From: JACCTI01 sp051005695
GTDB lineage: Bacteria; Verrucomicrobiota; Verrucomicrobiia; Chthoniobacterales; UBA10450
Length of the DNA: 64,000 bases
Direction: 5' to 3'
NCBI GenBank assembly: GCA_051005695.1
Contig: JBPCJC010000099.1
Span: forward strand, 1 to 64,000
In this document: positions 17,946 through 26,653 of the stretch, piece after piece
Layout of the letters: the number at the start of each line of letters is the position of its first letter
Numbering within the stretch: position 1 is the stretch's first letter
Notes under the pieces: generated by a model
Databases searched by the model: none
Told to the model about the DNA's origin: nothing
Seen by the model: the letters and a program-made list of their open reading frames with translations, nothing else
Position numbers and translations under genes: made by a program

Positions 17946-19059
17946 CTTCTCGCAGTTGCGGCGTTGCTTCGGGATGCACTTGTCCTTGCAGTCTCGCCAC
18001 AACCTCGCTTGGTGAATTGTAGCCCCGCAGGGACGCATCCCGAATCTCTGGATCGGCAATCCAATTCCTCGCTCGCTCGCGCAACGCGGCCAGTTCGGAA
18101 AGCTTCGCGTTTACGCTCGCCGGATCGCTGACATTTACTCCGAGTGCCGCCGCTTTTTCTGGCCGCTTCGCTGCCCCTGCGACGCTTTGAATCTGCTCGT
18201 TGATTTCGCGTTGAATGGCGCTCGCTCGCTTTGCCGCATTTTGCGCCGCGGAGATTGCTGAATCATCCGCAGCAAACAGATCAACCTGCTTCGGCGTTGG
18301 CGTCGCGCCGACTTGCGCTTTGACCGCCTGCAGAAAGTTCGCGAGCTGCGGCGGTTCGTCGCCTTCAAGTGCGCGAGAGAGTCCCAACCGCTGCAATCCC
18401 GCATCGTTAGGCGCAGCTTGTGCGATCGCCGCGGCAGCTTCGGGAGTGATCTGCTCGTTTACGAAAGACGTGTAGAGATCAGGCTCGGCCGCGAGCGCGA
18501 TGGTTGCAGCTTTCCGGCCGCGAGCGCCGATTTGTCCTGCGCGCTCCAGCGCTGCATCCGGGCCGTGTGTTGCCGCCTCGTTTCTGATGAACTTGGTCTG
18601 ATCGTAGATCGTGCCTTTGCCATCAGCGATGTTGGTTTCTGCCGCGATGGCGCGAGCGTCGCCGGCAGAATAGCCGGCAGACTCGCGAAGGATTTGAGAA
18701 TTTTGGGTGTCGACATTTTGTGCTTTCGCTAAGGCGTCGCGATGGTGTCCGTTCGCGACAATGTATCGTTCGTTAGGCTGTTGCAGGCCATACTCCGCGG
18801 GAAACGTCGGTTCCCATAAGAGCAGGTTGCCAGCTTTGATCGGGTCATAGTTGGCAGTGATGCGGTCGTTGGCATTTTCGCCGGTGCTCGCATCGTCCAT
18901 TTGCTTGAACTGCATAAGCTCGGGGCGGGAGGCAATCGCGGCGGTCGGCACTTGCGACACCGGAACGCCAGAAGGTCCAGTGTTAGTTGCCGGCAATTCT
19001 GAAACCGGGTTGTCGGATATGACCCCTTGCGCGCCGCTGGCACCTGGGGGAGGTGCCAT
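17614..19059 (-). pseudogene. Middle fragment of the polyvalent protein (ParB/DdrB-like domain)
   Basis: NERYIVANGHHRDALAKAQN followed by SQILRESAGYSAGDARAIAA resembles the ParB/sulfiredoxin-like fold (GHHR motif) used by DdrB-type domains in phage polyvalent proteins. Meaningful coding runs to LREGEKG at about 17940; from there the frame reads Arg/Gly/Ser-rich nonsense to 17614, while the adjacent frame continues the expected text. At the other end sensible residues (NTGEINHALAIPAD) precede the ATG at 19059 in the same frame, showing that this is also joined to the 19091-20161 frame. Both joins need a +1 shift. Confidence 0.72.
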
Positions 19060-19090
19060 ATCCGCCGGGATCGCCAGAGCGTGGTTGATT

Positions 19091-20161
19091 TCACCGGTGT
19101 TCGCCGTTCCACGCGGACTTGTGGCCGCGTGGAACTGGCTCTGCTATCGGCAATGACACTTCGGCGGTCGAATCAGCGCTGCTCGTTCCTCCGGCAGCGC
19201 TCACCGCGCCGTGTGCGGCGAAGATTGCGTTTAGGACGTGACTCTCAAGTGGCTGACCGTCCGACAATGATGAAAGGGCAGCCTGGACCTTCTCGCCGGG
19301 CTTTGCGTCAGCGCTGGCTTCCCACGCGCTCAGGGCGCGCGAAGTCGCTTCGTTCGCAACATCCCCTCCGGCAAAATGCGCGAGAAAACTTCCAAGTTTG
19401 CCAGTGCCCTCGGGAAGCAGCTTAGCCACTCCAAGCGCTGCAATTTTGTTTGCCGCTCCAAAGATTCCTAACCCGATCGCAGACCGGACGGCCGCGTTCT
19501 CTGCATCGGAATCCGATTTGCCCGCGTTCTTGGCTTCCGCATAGGTGCTCGAAGCGCCGTGGGTCGCCATTAACGGCAGCCCAACGCCGGGAACAAGCGA
19601 TTCCAAGGACATAACTGTCGCCGATCCACTCGCGCGGCCTAGTCGCGCAGGGATCGTGTTGGAAAGAGCCGGGTCTACACCGCTCTCAGCGTCCTCCGTC
19701 GCTGCGCGTTGCTGCCAATAGCCCGCCGTCGCCGCGGCGGCGGGCGCTGCGGCGGTGAGATTCGAACGGCGGCCTGCTTCTAGCGCCGCTTGGTCTGCCT
19801 GCGGGAGTAAAACTTCTTCAGAGTTGCTCTGCCATGCTTCCGGCGGCGGGTTGGCAAGCAGTTGCGCTTCAGCAGAACTGATACCTTCCAATCCGTGAAA
19901 AATGTATTTACCAGCGGAGGAGCCGAACTCACGCACCGTGTTCAACGCCTGATGAAGAAACCCGTTGTCCGGGCGAGACCCGCCCGGACCGCTGCCGCCG
20001 GCATCGGGTTCCAACGATTCGATCGGAGGCGCAACGAACCGGCGGTTCTGATTAGGCTCGTCCGAGTCTAACGAGTCGAGGGGAGGCGGTCTGAAGCCGA
20101 CAAATCCAGATGCCGATTGCTCAGGCTCAAGTGTCGCGAGGGATGGGGGTGAAAAAGGCAC
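19091..20161 (-). pseudogene. N-terminal fragment of the polyvalent protein
   Basis: 356 aa starting MPFSPPSLATLEPEQSASGF. It is Pro/Ala-rich at first, then has a helical, glycine-rich part (ATHGASSTYAEAKNAGKSDS, AIGLGIFGAANKIAALGVAK) of the kind seen before the enzymatic domains in large injected phage proteins. It ends out of frame at 19091 while the neighbouring frame continues, so it is the front of a product of about 1,830 aa spanning 20161 to 14652. It starts 4 bp before the stop of the upstream gene is passed, so the two are tightly linked. Confidence 0.68.
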
Positions 20162-20164
20162 GAG

Positions 20165-21031
20165 CTATTGCCAGTTATTCGGATCGTTCGGATCGCCGCC
20201 GGCATAGGTCTTGCCGGAATAACTCCTACCTGGGACGTAGCCGCCAACGCCCTGCGGCTGCGCCGCAGCAGCCGGCGATGAGATTATCGGGGCGCGACCT
20301 ACAGTCATCGCAGGTGAAGACGCGCCGGCCGACACACCATTCGCGATCGCATCACGTTGAGCCTGCAACTGCTTTACTTGATCGGAATAGGGGGTCGTGA
20401 AAGGTAGCCAATCCGGCCCCGGCCGTTTGTTTCCCGCGGCGATCTCGCCCTGCGCCGCGCCAATTTGCTGATCGATGTTCTGCAATTTGCTGGTCCGCGC
20501 CAAATTCTGAAGCTGGGCAACATCATCGTTGTTGCCCGATGAATCGTGTTGTTGCACCAACTGTTTGCCATTCCAAACCCAGCCAGGTGGAATCGTTAGA
20601 CCCGATGGGGGCGCGCCGGGAGCGCTCGCGGGGCTCGTATCAATCACGGTGTGCGCGCCGGGAACGTAATACCTGTTGGGGATTGCACTGCCATCGCCTA
20701 ACCGCATTGGTTGCGGCTGCCCTTCGCGGGCTGCGTCCTGCAACTGCGCATCGTTCTTAGCTTTCATCATCGTGGCCATAGAGTTAGCTGTGATGGCGTT
20801 CGACATCCCTAGCCTTTCCGGGCTCCCGGCAGGGGCTGCGAAATAGCTCGCGTAGTCATTATCGGATACATGACCAAGAGCACGGGCGCCGTGCACTAGC
20901 ATATCGGCGTTTGCCCCTTGCTGTCGTTCCTCCCGCTGTCGTCTGAAGGCATCAGAGATTTGAGATGCGACAAAATTGCCAATATTGCTGCTCGGGTTTG
21001 CTTCGAATGTGGCGTGAGGGTCAAATGGCAT
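20165..21031 (-). CDS. Phage-type structural/ejection-like protein, unknown function
   Basis: 288 aa. The N-terminus (MPFDPHATFEANPSSNIGNF) is followed by a helical Arg/Gln-rich stretch, a Pro/Gly-rich linker (PASAPGAPPSGLTIPPGWVW) and a helical, Gln-rich C-terminal part. The end GKTYAGGDPNDPNNWQ is tail-like. The low-complexity make-up and the position directly before the giant protein fit a virion-associated component. I do not recognise a named family. The stop lies 4 bp before the next start. Confidence 0.55.
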   Translation of the reverse strand: MPFDPHATFEANPSSNIGNFVASQISDAFRRQREERQQGANADMLVHGARALGHVSDNDYASYFAAPAGSPERLGMSNAITANSMATMMKAKNDAQLQDAAREGQPQPMRLGDGSAIPNRYYVPGAHTVIDTSPASAPGAPPSGLTIPPGWVWNGKQLVQQHDSSGNNDDVAQLQNLARTSKLQNIDQQIGAAQGEIAAGNKRPGPDWLPFTTPYSDQVKQLQAQRDAIANGVSAGASSPAMTVGRAPIISSPAAAAQPQGVGGYVPGRSYSGKTYAGGDPNDPNNWQ

Positions 21032-21055
21032 TTTGTTTGGTCTTTCTTGTCGGGC

Positions 21056-22276
21056 TTATTCCGCAGCCGCGCCCACTGTGGCTTGTTTGAATTTATCTCT
21101 GAGGGCGGGCAGCTCGTCCCTCACAGCTTTCGTTAGGCCCCAGAAAGAGTCCGGCCAGAGTTCCGCGTTTGGATACTCACGCTGATAAAGTGCCAGCCAT
21201 CCGTCCGGCTCCTCGCGCGTTTTGGAACCCGAGTCTCCGAGTTCCTTCAACCCGATAGTCTTCCGTGCGCGCCTAATCTTTTGCACTTCGCCGGGCAGAT
21301 TCTCGATCAGGGCCGAGAACGATTGGCGCAGGGTCAGTCCGATCCGCCCCGGCGTAGTGACGAAAATCGCATGGTCTGGCTCGGCTTGATTCAGACGGTA
21401 GGCCCAATCGAGCAGGTCGAAATCCTCGCGCTGCATAGGAAGCGCTTCGACCAGTTGATGCTCGAGATGATTATCCCAGGCGGAGGGCTTGTAGCGGTAG
21501 CCGAAAGCAGCTTCGCACAGACCTGAGAAGAGCAGCCTCGCTTCTTCGCCGGTCTCAATGGCATCGGAAGAACGGCCCAATTTCGCGCTATTATGCGACC
21601 GCTCGGCGGATTCAATTTCGGAGGCAGCCCTGGGGAGAGAATTTCCCTCCTCTTCAATTCTCTTCTGTTCAGTTCCCTTCTGTTCTATGTGACCTTGACG
21701 GGAGGCGGGCGGCAACAAGGCAACGGCATTAGCTGATATGGTTGAGTTTGTTAGGCTTAACAATGAATCGTCCGATGCCGCCTGGAGTTCGTCGCCATCT
21801 GGACGTGAGGGGGACGGGGGAAGGTCGGTGACAATCTCACGTCCCAATGTCGCGAGCGCTTCCACCAAAAGCGCGGTGCCATTACTTAACCAGTCCGGGG
21901 AATCACCGACGCAGGCTATCCAGCCAACTTCGCTGGCCATGCATGCATGAATAGTCACTTTGACGAGAACAGGATGGACCCTGAATACACGGGCCAGCCG
22001 GTCGACCGAATAGGGCACGCCATCTCTTTTGCCGTTGTGGGTAAGCCATCCTTCCCTCGGCCTTTTTTGACGCGAGCAAAGGCGTAACATGCGCAGAAAG
22101 ATGCTATCGCAATAGACGCCCAGGACATGATCAAACAGCTCAAGCAACGCCGGGTCCGAAAGGTCATTCTGGACACACACAAACCGGCAATTGTCCACCG
22201 CTCGACTGCGGTCGTTTTCATACTTCGAATTCCAATCAACGATTTGAAATAGCGGCGCTCTGCCTGTCTCGTTCAT
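21056..22276 (-). CDS. Putative phage replication / DNA-binding protein
   Basis: About 406 aa from ATG 22276 (MNETGRAPLFQIVDWNSKYE); the frame is open upstream but overlaps the next gene. The front half has a winged-helix-like portion (GVPYSVDRLARVFRVHPVLVK) preceded by YCDSIFLRMLRLC, as in phage replication initiators that assess small 'plasmid/phage O' type domains. The middle is a Gln/Glu-rich linker, and the C-terminal half is a conserved-looking helical region (SGLCEAAFGYRYKPSAWDNH). Its place after two small regulators fits a replication module. The role is an inference. Confidence 0.55.
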   Translation of the reverse strand: MNETGRAPLFQIVDWNSKYENDRSRAVDNCRFVCVQNDLSDPALLELFDHVLGVYCDSIFLRMLRLCSRQKRPREGWLTHNGKRDGVPYSVDRLARVFRVHPVLVKVTIHACMASEVGWIACVGDSPDWLSNGTALLVEALATLGREIVTDLPPSPSRPDGDELQAASDDSLLSLTNSTISANAVALLPPASRQGHIEQKGTEQKRIEEEGNSLPRAASEIESAERSHNSAKLGRSSDAIETGEEARLLFSGLCEAAFGYRYKPSAWDNHLEHQLVEALPMQREDFDLLDWAYRLNQAEPDHAIFVTTPGRIGLTLRQSFSALIENLPGEVQKIRRARKTIGLKELGDSGSKTREEPDGWLALYQREYPNAELWPDSFWGLTKAVRDELPALRDKFKQATVGAAAE

Positions 22277-22289
22277 CTTCTTAATAGGA

Positions 22290-22574
22290 TCAGCGCCTGC
22301 GGACATGGAGTAAGTAGGAGCACCGTCTCGCGTGCGGCGACTGGACCACCCACCGTTTGAGATTGCACGAGGTCGGCGGGTCCGTGAGGCACGCGAGGAC
22401 ACGGTAAACAGCAGCGGCCGTCAGCGCGAGGTCGCCATTTTCCGCCAAGGCCCAGTCTTCGCCCTGCTTCAGGGAACTTTGCAACAGAAGCAGCTTCAGA
22501 TCTTCGTCGGACAAACCTACGTGCGCGGCCATCCGGCGAGAGCTGTAATCAAAGCTGGGAACGAGATTTTTCAC
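22290..22574 (-). CDS. Small hypothetical protein of the element
   Basis: 94 aa with a coherent helical N-terminal part (SSRRMAAHVGLSDEDLKLLL) followed by GDLALTAAAVYRVLACL. The start overlaps the upstream gene's stop by 4 bp (ATGA), so it is translationally linked. Its last third overlaps the extended frame of the next gene. It could be a small DNA-binding adaptor of the replication module; nothing more can be read from it. Confidence 0.55.
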   Translation of the reverse strand: MKNLVPSFDYSSRRMAAHVGLSDEDLKLLLLQSSLKQGEDWALAENGDLALTAAAVYRVLACLTDPPTSCNLKRWVVQSPHARRCSYLLHVRRR

Positions 22575-23197
22575 GATGGAAGAACCTCGACCATTTGTTC
22601 TGCATTCTCGGCCGGCTGACCGATCTCAGAGTCGGATTCGATGACTCTCGCATCGGCCATCTTCTCACGGGCCAGTGCCTTAACCTTAGCCAAGTGGTTG
22701 TTGTAGGCGGCGAAATTGTCGCCTGGCGAATGTTGAATCTCCAAGATCGCCGTCGCATCGCCAGACAGGAGCGAATGCTTCTCTGTCAAAATGCCGACAC
22801 CGATCAGTGCGTCCTTCATGGTCGCATTCGGAGCACACTCCTCGACGCGCTCGGCGCAGAGGCGAAGCCCGCGGCGGATCGAACCGAGAATGATTGTTTT
22901 ATGCTGTTGCACGGGGATTTGCTCGCGCTCCGCGACGGCAACCAGCGTCCGATAGCCGAGATGGCAGGTTTGCATGATTTGCTTCCAGCTAAGGCCTGGC
23001 TCGGCAAGCAACCGCACGGCCAGTTTATAGATATCTTCTCTGTCGCGAAAAAGACGCTCACCGGTGCAATTGAATTCCCGCTGCGATCGATCGATCCTCG
23101 GAAGTTCGTCGGCGCTAAAAAAAGACAGCTGATCTTCAGAGTGATCGCTTTGTTTTTTCTCTTCTTCAGCCAAGATCAACGAGTTAGTTACAGCCAT
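22571..23197 (-). CDS. Phage-type helix-turn-helix hypothetical protein
   Basis: 208 aa. The acidic N-terminus (LAEEEKKQSDHSEDQLSFFS) is followed by a helix-turn-helix-like section (LSWKQIMQTCHLGYRTLVAV) and a second helical half (ATMKDALIGVGILTEKHSLL). The C-terminus is acidic (ESDSEIGQPAENAEQ). It resembles small regulators in prophage early operons, but I cannot name the family. It is the third of the minus-strand genes leading to the replication-type protein. Confidence 0.55.
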   Translation of the reverse strand: MAVTNSLILAEEEKKQSDHSEDQLSFFSADELPRIDRSQREFNCTGERLFRDREDIYKLAVRLLAEPGLSWKQIMQTCHLGYRTLVAVAEREQIPVQQHKTIILGSIRRGLRLCAERVEECAPNATMKDALIGVGILTEKHSLLSGDATAILEIQHSPGDNFAAYNNHLAKVKALAREKMADARVIESDSEIGQPAENAEQMVEVLPS

Positions 23198-23230
23198 TAG
23201 CTCCTCCAGCGAAAAAAAGCGCCAGGCGCA

Positions 23231-23512
23231 TTATGGCTCGCCTCTATTACTCTGTTCTTTAGCTTCGAGCCGGTGTGCGAATTCGGAGTCAAGAGCGGCG
23301 TTCATGTAGTGTTCGGCATCCTCCCAATGAAAAAAAGGGCATGTCGAAGCGAGCGCAGCCTTCAGAGACGCTTCCCCCATCTGCTCTCGTAGATTAACCA
23401 GGCGTTCGCCAAGATTAAACTGCTGGAGGCCAACTTCCACGTGAAGCCGTCTCACTTCGGAATATTCGGACATCAGCAGTGTCGCCGTTCCCGCATCGAT
23501 TTCAGTTTTCAT
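23231..23512 (-). CDS. DUF3102-like small helical protein
   Basis: 93 aa from ATG 23512. The order GERLVNLREQMGEASLKAAL then HWEDAEHYMNAALDSEFAHR follows the layout of DUF3102-type phage proteins (a lysine/glutamate helix, then a segment where residues before YM.LA are conserved), although identity by eye is modest. The role is unknown; such genes sit in early phage regions. It lies 33 bp from the next gene in the operon. Confidence 0.5.
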   Translation of the reverse strand: MKTEIDAGTATLLMSEYSEVRRLHVEVGLQQFNLGERLVNLREQMGEASLKAALASTCPFFHWEDAEHYMNAALDSEFAHRLEAKEQSNRGEP

Positions 23513-23611
23513 GCTCAAAAAGTCTCGGGTTGGAAATAGCGGCCTCGCGCGATTCGAGCCGGGGTAATGCGCGCCGGTTCGATGGGGAAACCTTCGCCAA
23601 GTAGATAGTCG

Positions 23612-23977
23612 CTAGGCATGGACATGCTGCGTCGATAGTGCTCGGTCGGATTCTTCTGCCTTGCGAAGGAAGCTTAACAATTTCTCGACTCTGCAGAATA
23701 CCGCGCCGCGCACCTTCCCGGGCTGCCTCACGCGGAAAAGAAACCGCTCGTTAGGAGGCAGGCTTTCGTTAGTCTCGATGAGCCAACTCCTGCTGCTGCC
23801 AGTAATAAAGTCGCGTTCTCCCGGCCGAGGCAGTCTCGCCAGTTCAGGTAGCTGCGGAAGAGGGATACTTTGAATATGCCTCTCCAATGCAGGCGGTATT
23901 GGCCCTACCGCAGTCGTTAGACCGGTGCGAGGAAGCGTCGCGTTCGGCGCCTTCAGCGTTATGGATTCATTGCCCAT
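23612..23977 (-). CDS. Excisionase-like DNA-binding protein
   Basis: About 121 aa from ATG 23977. The C-terminal half reads RPGERDFITGSSRSWLIETN, then RFLFRVRQPGKVRGAVFCRV and EKLLSFL: a helix with Ser-Arg-Ser-Trp, then a basic beta hairpin with PGK.RG, as in winged-helix excisionase/AlpA-like proteins that bind att DNA. The N-terminus is Pro-rich and probably unstructured. Position close to the integrase supports a recombination-directionality or regulator role. One copy of the CCTAACGA word (23748) lies within. Confidence 0.55.
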   Translation of the reverse strand: MGNESITLKAPNATLPRTGLTTAVGPIPPALERHIQSIPLPQLPELARLPRPGERDFITGSSRSWLIETNESLPPNERFLFRVRQPGKVRGAVFCRVEKLLSFLRKAEESDRALSTQHVHA

Positions 23978-24054
23978 AAACGCTGATGTAAGTTGCCGCC
24001 GAAATTTCAGCAATCGCAACTTTTCAAACTCAACCTAAAACTCAGAAACTTGGC

Positions 24055-24498
24055 CTATTTTGGCCATCGTGCCGCTCTCGCCCGCTCGGTTTTCCGTCTT
24101 CCCTCGCCACTGCTGCGGCGCCGGGGCCGGTGTGCATCCAGATACTTTTTTATCTCGTGCTTCCAATAGTAGTTCTTCCCCTTCGGCCGTCTGAGCTGGA
24201 GCGGTGTGATATTCGCGTTTCCGTCTTTCACCCACGATTGAAACTCCTTCGATGAGATGCCCAGCCAATCGAGAATGAAGAACCGTCGTAGCGCCATTTC
24301 TTTGGGCTCATGCGAAGTAGTTGGGACATTAAAAACCTCGCCAAGCTCGCCCTTGAAATACAACGCATGTGACTGCAAAGACTTTCTGAATGGTCGAAGA
24401 ACGCGCAGGTTCTCAAGGGAGATCAGCGCGCAATATTTGATTCCTAGCCACGCAGTGACCTGGCGCGCGCGCAGGAGCTCTCCGGCCGGCTCTTTCAC
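24055..24498 (-). CDS. Putative DNA-binding protein with two excisionase-like segments
   Basis: About 147 aa from a GTG at 24498, placed just after the upstream stop; the frame is open to a GTG at 24594, which would overlap that gene by 89 bp. One segment, LLRARQVTAWLGIKYCALIS, and a second, FFILDWLGISSKEFQSWVKD, look like the first two helices of MerR/AlpA-type domains, followed by YYWKHEIKKYLDAHRPRRRS with a strongly basic tail. It fits a regulator or excision factor beside the integrase. Confidence 0.5.
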   Translation of the reverse strand: MKEPAGELLRARQVTAWLGIKYCALISLENLRVLRPFRKSLQSHALYFKGELGEVFNVPTTSHEPKEMALRRFFILDWLGISSKEFQSWVKDGNANITPLQLRRPKGKNYYWKHEIKKYLDAHRPRRRSSGEGRRKTERARAARWPK

Positions 24499-24505
24499 CC
24501 TCGCT

Positions 24506-24853
24506 TCACCGATGTCCAAGGATCGGGCGATTGAACCCGCCTTTTTTATCGACTTCAGCCTGGCAGCGAGCTTTCGCGTAGTAGAGCAGATCACTTATGA
24601 GTCGATAAGCTGGATCCGCACAGTGAATTCCAACCTTCTCGTTATGTGACAATGCAGAGCCAATACCAGGGACGTGCAGCACCGCCCCATGACAGCGATC
24701 AACGTGCTCTAGCAGGTCGAAGGCGTGTTCCCAATCGCTCTTGTCTAACACGCAAGATTGCAGAGGGTCATCGTGAACCACCAACGTCTGATTCGATGCC
24801 GTCTCGACGACTTTAGACGATGGTCCGCGATTGCTGAGTTGCTTGCTTTTCAT
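24506..24853 (-). CDS. Hypothetical protein translationally coupled to the integrase
   Basis: 115 aa whose ATG overlaps the integrase stop by 4 bp (ATGA). It contains a Cys/His-rich middle (HVDRCHGAVLHVPGIG, VGIHCADPAYRLISDLLYY) and a basic C-terminal end. No family recognised. Coupling to the integrase suggests a small accessory or regulatory product. Confidence 0.5.
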   Translation of the reverse strand: MKSKQLSNRGPSSKVVETASNQTLVVHDDPLQSCVLDKSDWEHAFDLLEHVDRCHGAVLHVPGIGSALSHNEKVGIHCADPAYRLISDLLYYAKARCQAEVDKKGGFNRPILGHR

Positions 24854-26178
24854 TTCTGTTTTCTGCTCCTTCGTTTCGATTTCTGCGGCACTCGCGGGGG
24901 CGCAAGCGATCGCGGCTGTCGGCCATGCCGCAGGAGCGATGCGAGCGAGGGCAGCGCCGCCATCGCCAGGCGCTTCTCAGCATCGCCGACATGCGTGTAA
25001 ATTTGACTAACGGCTTTGCTCTCGTGCCCGATAATGTCCATCACGACAGACTGCGGAACGCCGGCATTTTTCAACAAGCTGGTGGCTGTGTGGCGAAACG
25101 AGTGAAACGATAACTCGCTTGATTGGCGTCGTGCATTCCGTCCCATTCCGTCCTCGGCTTTCAGGTGTGTGCGGCGGCGAACGAGACCAACGCGCGCGAG
25201 AATATCGTAAAATTGGTTGGAGAGAGTAAGGGTCTGCTCAGCTTTAGTGCGAGCCACGAACCCGGAGGCTTTGGGAAACACGAACGCGAGCGGGCTGTCC
25301 GAACTCGGCAGACGGCTAAGATATTCCGCGAAAGGCTCTGCCAGCGGGAGCAGAATGCGCCTGCCGGTTTTGCGAGTCGTTAGGGCAAGTTCTCCGCGAT
25401 CGAGGTCGATATTTTCCCAGCGGAGCGCAGCGATGTCGGATAGTCGCTGTCCGGTGTAAAGAGCCATGAGAACCAAGCCTTCCCACTCGCTCCCGCGCAC
25501 TTCACGCAAGATTCGACCAACCTCCGGCAGCGTGAAAGCGCGCCTGCGATCGGCGTCCGTTCTTCGGTTCTTCAGTCCACCAACGAGCGCGGCAGGGCTT
25601 TCGATTTTGAATCGTTGCGCCGCTGATTTGAAAATCTGCCGAACGATTTTGAGCGCAGTGTTCGCGGTCCCCGGTGACACTCTCTTTGCCAACTCATCGC
25701 GATAGCCTAGTATCAGCACATCGTCTCGAGCCCCAAACGCAGTGATGTCCCTCTCCTCGATCGCGCCAGCAAATTTCAAGAAATCGTTCGCAACCTGGTT
25801 GTAGCGAATGAACGATTGTGGAGCGATCTCGCCCCGAATTCCCGTCAGCCAGCTGCTGACGAATGCGCGGAGCGAACCGGCGCCGATCTCGCGGCCGTGC
25901 ACTGTTCGGAAAACGTCACCCAAAATTCTCTTCGAGACCGCCCGCACTTTCGCATCGGAGATTTTTTCGCAGAAGCCGGCGATTTCTTTTTCATTAACAA
26001 CCCCGCGGCCGGCGTCCTCGAAGTTTTCGGCGATGCGTTGCGCCAATTTCCGCGCATCAGTTTGCACGCTTCTCTTCCACCGCTGCGGTCCGGTGGGCGA
26101 GTGCACGGTGAAACAGGCCGACCAAAATGGAGAAGCGGGGTGTTTCCAAAGACTCGCCACGGCCCGAGTAAGAACCAT
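24850..26178 (-). CDS. Tyrosine-type integrase
   Basis: 442 aa phage integrase. The catalytic set is visible: Arg in LYTGQRLSDIAALRW, His-x-x-Arg in FHSFRHTATSLLKNAG, then GHESKAVSQIYTHVGDAEKR with the nucleophilic Tyr. The SAM-like core-binding domain (FVSSWLTGIRGEIAPQSFIR ... FLKFAGAIEERDI) precedes it, and an N-terminal AP2-like arm-binding part (GPQRWKRSVQTDARKLAQRI) begins the protein. It starts 85 bp from the right attachment repeat, the classical position, and is very probably the enzyme that put the element into tRNA-Ser. Confidence 0.93.
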   Translation of the reverse strand: MVLTRAVASLWKHPASPFWSACFTVHSPTGPQRWKRSVQTDARKLAQRIAENFEDAGRGVVNEKEIAGFCEKISDAKVRAVSKRILGDVFRTVHGREIGAGSLRAFVSSWLTGIRGEIAPQSFIRYNQVANDFLKFAGAIEERDITAFGARDDVLILGYRDELAKRVSPGTANTALKIVRQIFKSAAQRFKIESPAALVGGLKNRRTDADRRRAFTLPEVGRILREVRGSEWEGLVLMALYTGQRLSDIAALRWENIDLDRGELALTTRKTGRRILLPLAEPFAEYLSRLPSSDSPLAFVFPKASGFVARTKAEQTLTLSNQFYDILARVGLVRRRTHLKAEDGMGRNARRQSSELSFHSFRHTATSLLKNAGVPQSVVMDIIGHESKAVSQIYTHVGDAEKRLAMAALPSLASLLRHGRQPRSLAPPRVPQKSKRRSRKQK

Positions 26179-26262
26179 TCTAAGAACATCGTCAATGCTT
26201 TTGCATGTCGCCTATAACCGTGATATCTAGGCATCAACTGCCCGGCAGGCGGCTCGGTAAAG

Positions 26263-26289
26263 CCGAGGGTTCGAATCCCTCCCTCACCG
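26263..26289 (+). repeat. Right attachment repeat (tRNA-Ser 3' end duplicate)
   Basis: Exact 27-bp copy of the tRNA-Ser T-arm and 3' acceptor strand at 10213-10239. The preceding bases (GGCTCGGTAAAG) do not continue a tRNA, so this is not a gene but the displaced original 3' end. It marks the right boundary; the flanking chromosomal gene starts 29 bp further on. Confidence 0.92.
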
Positions 26290-26317
26290 TGTTCTCGTTC
26301 GGGAAAAATCTCCACTT

Positions 26318-26602
26318 ATGAAATCGGCTTACGAACTGGCAATGGAACGCCTCGAAAAGAATGCGCCCTCGGTCGCATTGACCGCGGAGCAGAAAGAGCA
26401 GCTAGCGGAAATCGATTCCAGTTACCGCGCGAAAATCGCCGAGAAAGAATTGTTCCTGAAAGACCAAATCCGGAACGCGCGCGGCGGCGGAGGATTCGAA
26501 GAAGGGGAGACGCTGGAGAAGCAGCTCGCGGTCGAGGTCCGGCGGCTGCAGGAGGATTGCGAAGAGAAAAAAGAAAAACTCCGGCGCACTTTCGGCAGCT
26601 GA
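26318..26602 (+). CDS. Small coiled-coil protein, unknown function
   Basis: 94 aa, highly charged and helical: SAYELAMERLEKNAP, then LTAEQKEQLAEIDSSYRAKI and a Gly-rich break (NARGGGGF) before a second coil ending in basic residues. No signal peptide or membrane helix. It would have been the direct neighbour of the tRNA-Ser before integration. I associate similar short proteins with Verrucomicrobiota, from memory. Confidence 0.7.
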   Translation: MKSAYELAMERLEKNAPSVALTAEQKEQLAEIDSSYRAKIAEKELFLKDQIRNARGGGGFEEGETLEKQLAVEVRRLQEDCEEKKEKLRRTFGS

Positions 26603-26624
26603 AAGCGGGGCGAAGTTTTCGATT

Positions 26625-26653
26625 CGTTAGGCTGATCTAACGCTTGGGTTTTT
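26625..26653 (+). terminator. Intrinsic terminator built from an inverted pair of the CCTAACGA core
   Basis: CGTTAG (26625-26630) and CTAACG (26637-26642) form a 6-bp stem with loop GCTGAT, followed 6 nt later by TTTTT. It ends the coiled-coil gene. The left arm belongs to a full TCGTTAGGC copy and the right arm is a TCTAACGC variant, so the terminator stem is made of two opposed copies of the dispersed word. Confidence 0.6.

Larger units (their letters stand above)
10213..26289. mobile_element. Integrated genetic element of about 16 kb in tRNA-Ser
   Basis: Bounded by 27-bp direct repeats of the tRNA 3' end with a tyrosine integrase (24850-26178) at the right edge reading inward, the standard layout of tRNA-targeting prophages and islands. 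Next to the integrase come small DNA-binding genes, then replication-type and virion/polyvalent genes all on the minus strand. Several unrelated genes occupy the left end, mostly on the plus strand. I find no terminase, portal, capsid or tail gene and no conjugation gene. With the main large protein broken by frameshifts, a decayed prophage or a satellite is most likely. Confidence 0.85.

Noticed and set aside
26263..26289. Second tRNA gene
   Set aside because: Only the T-arm and 3' acceptor strand are present; no D-arm or anticodon arm precedes it. It is the att repeat.
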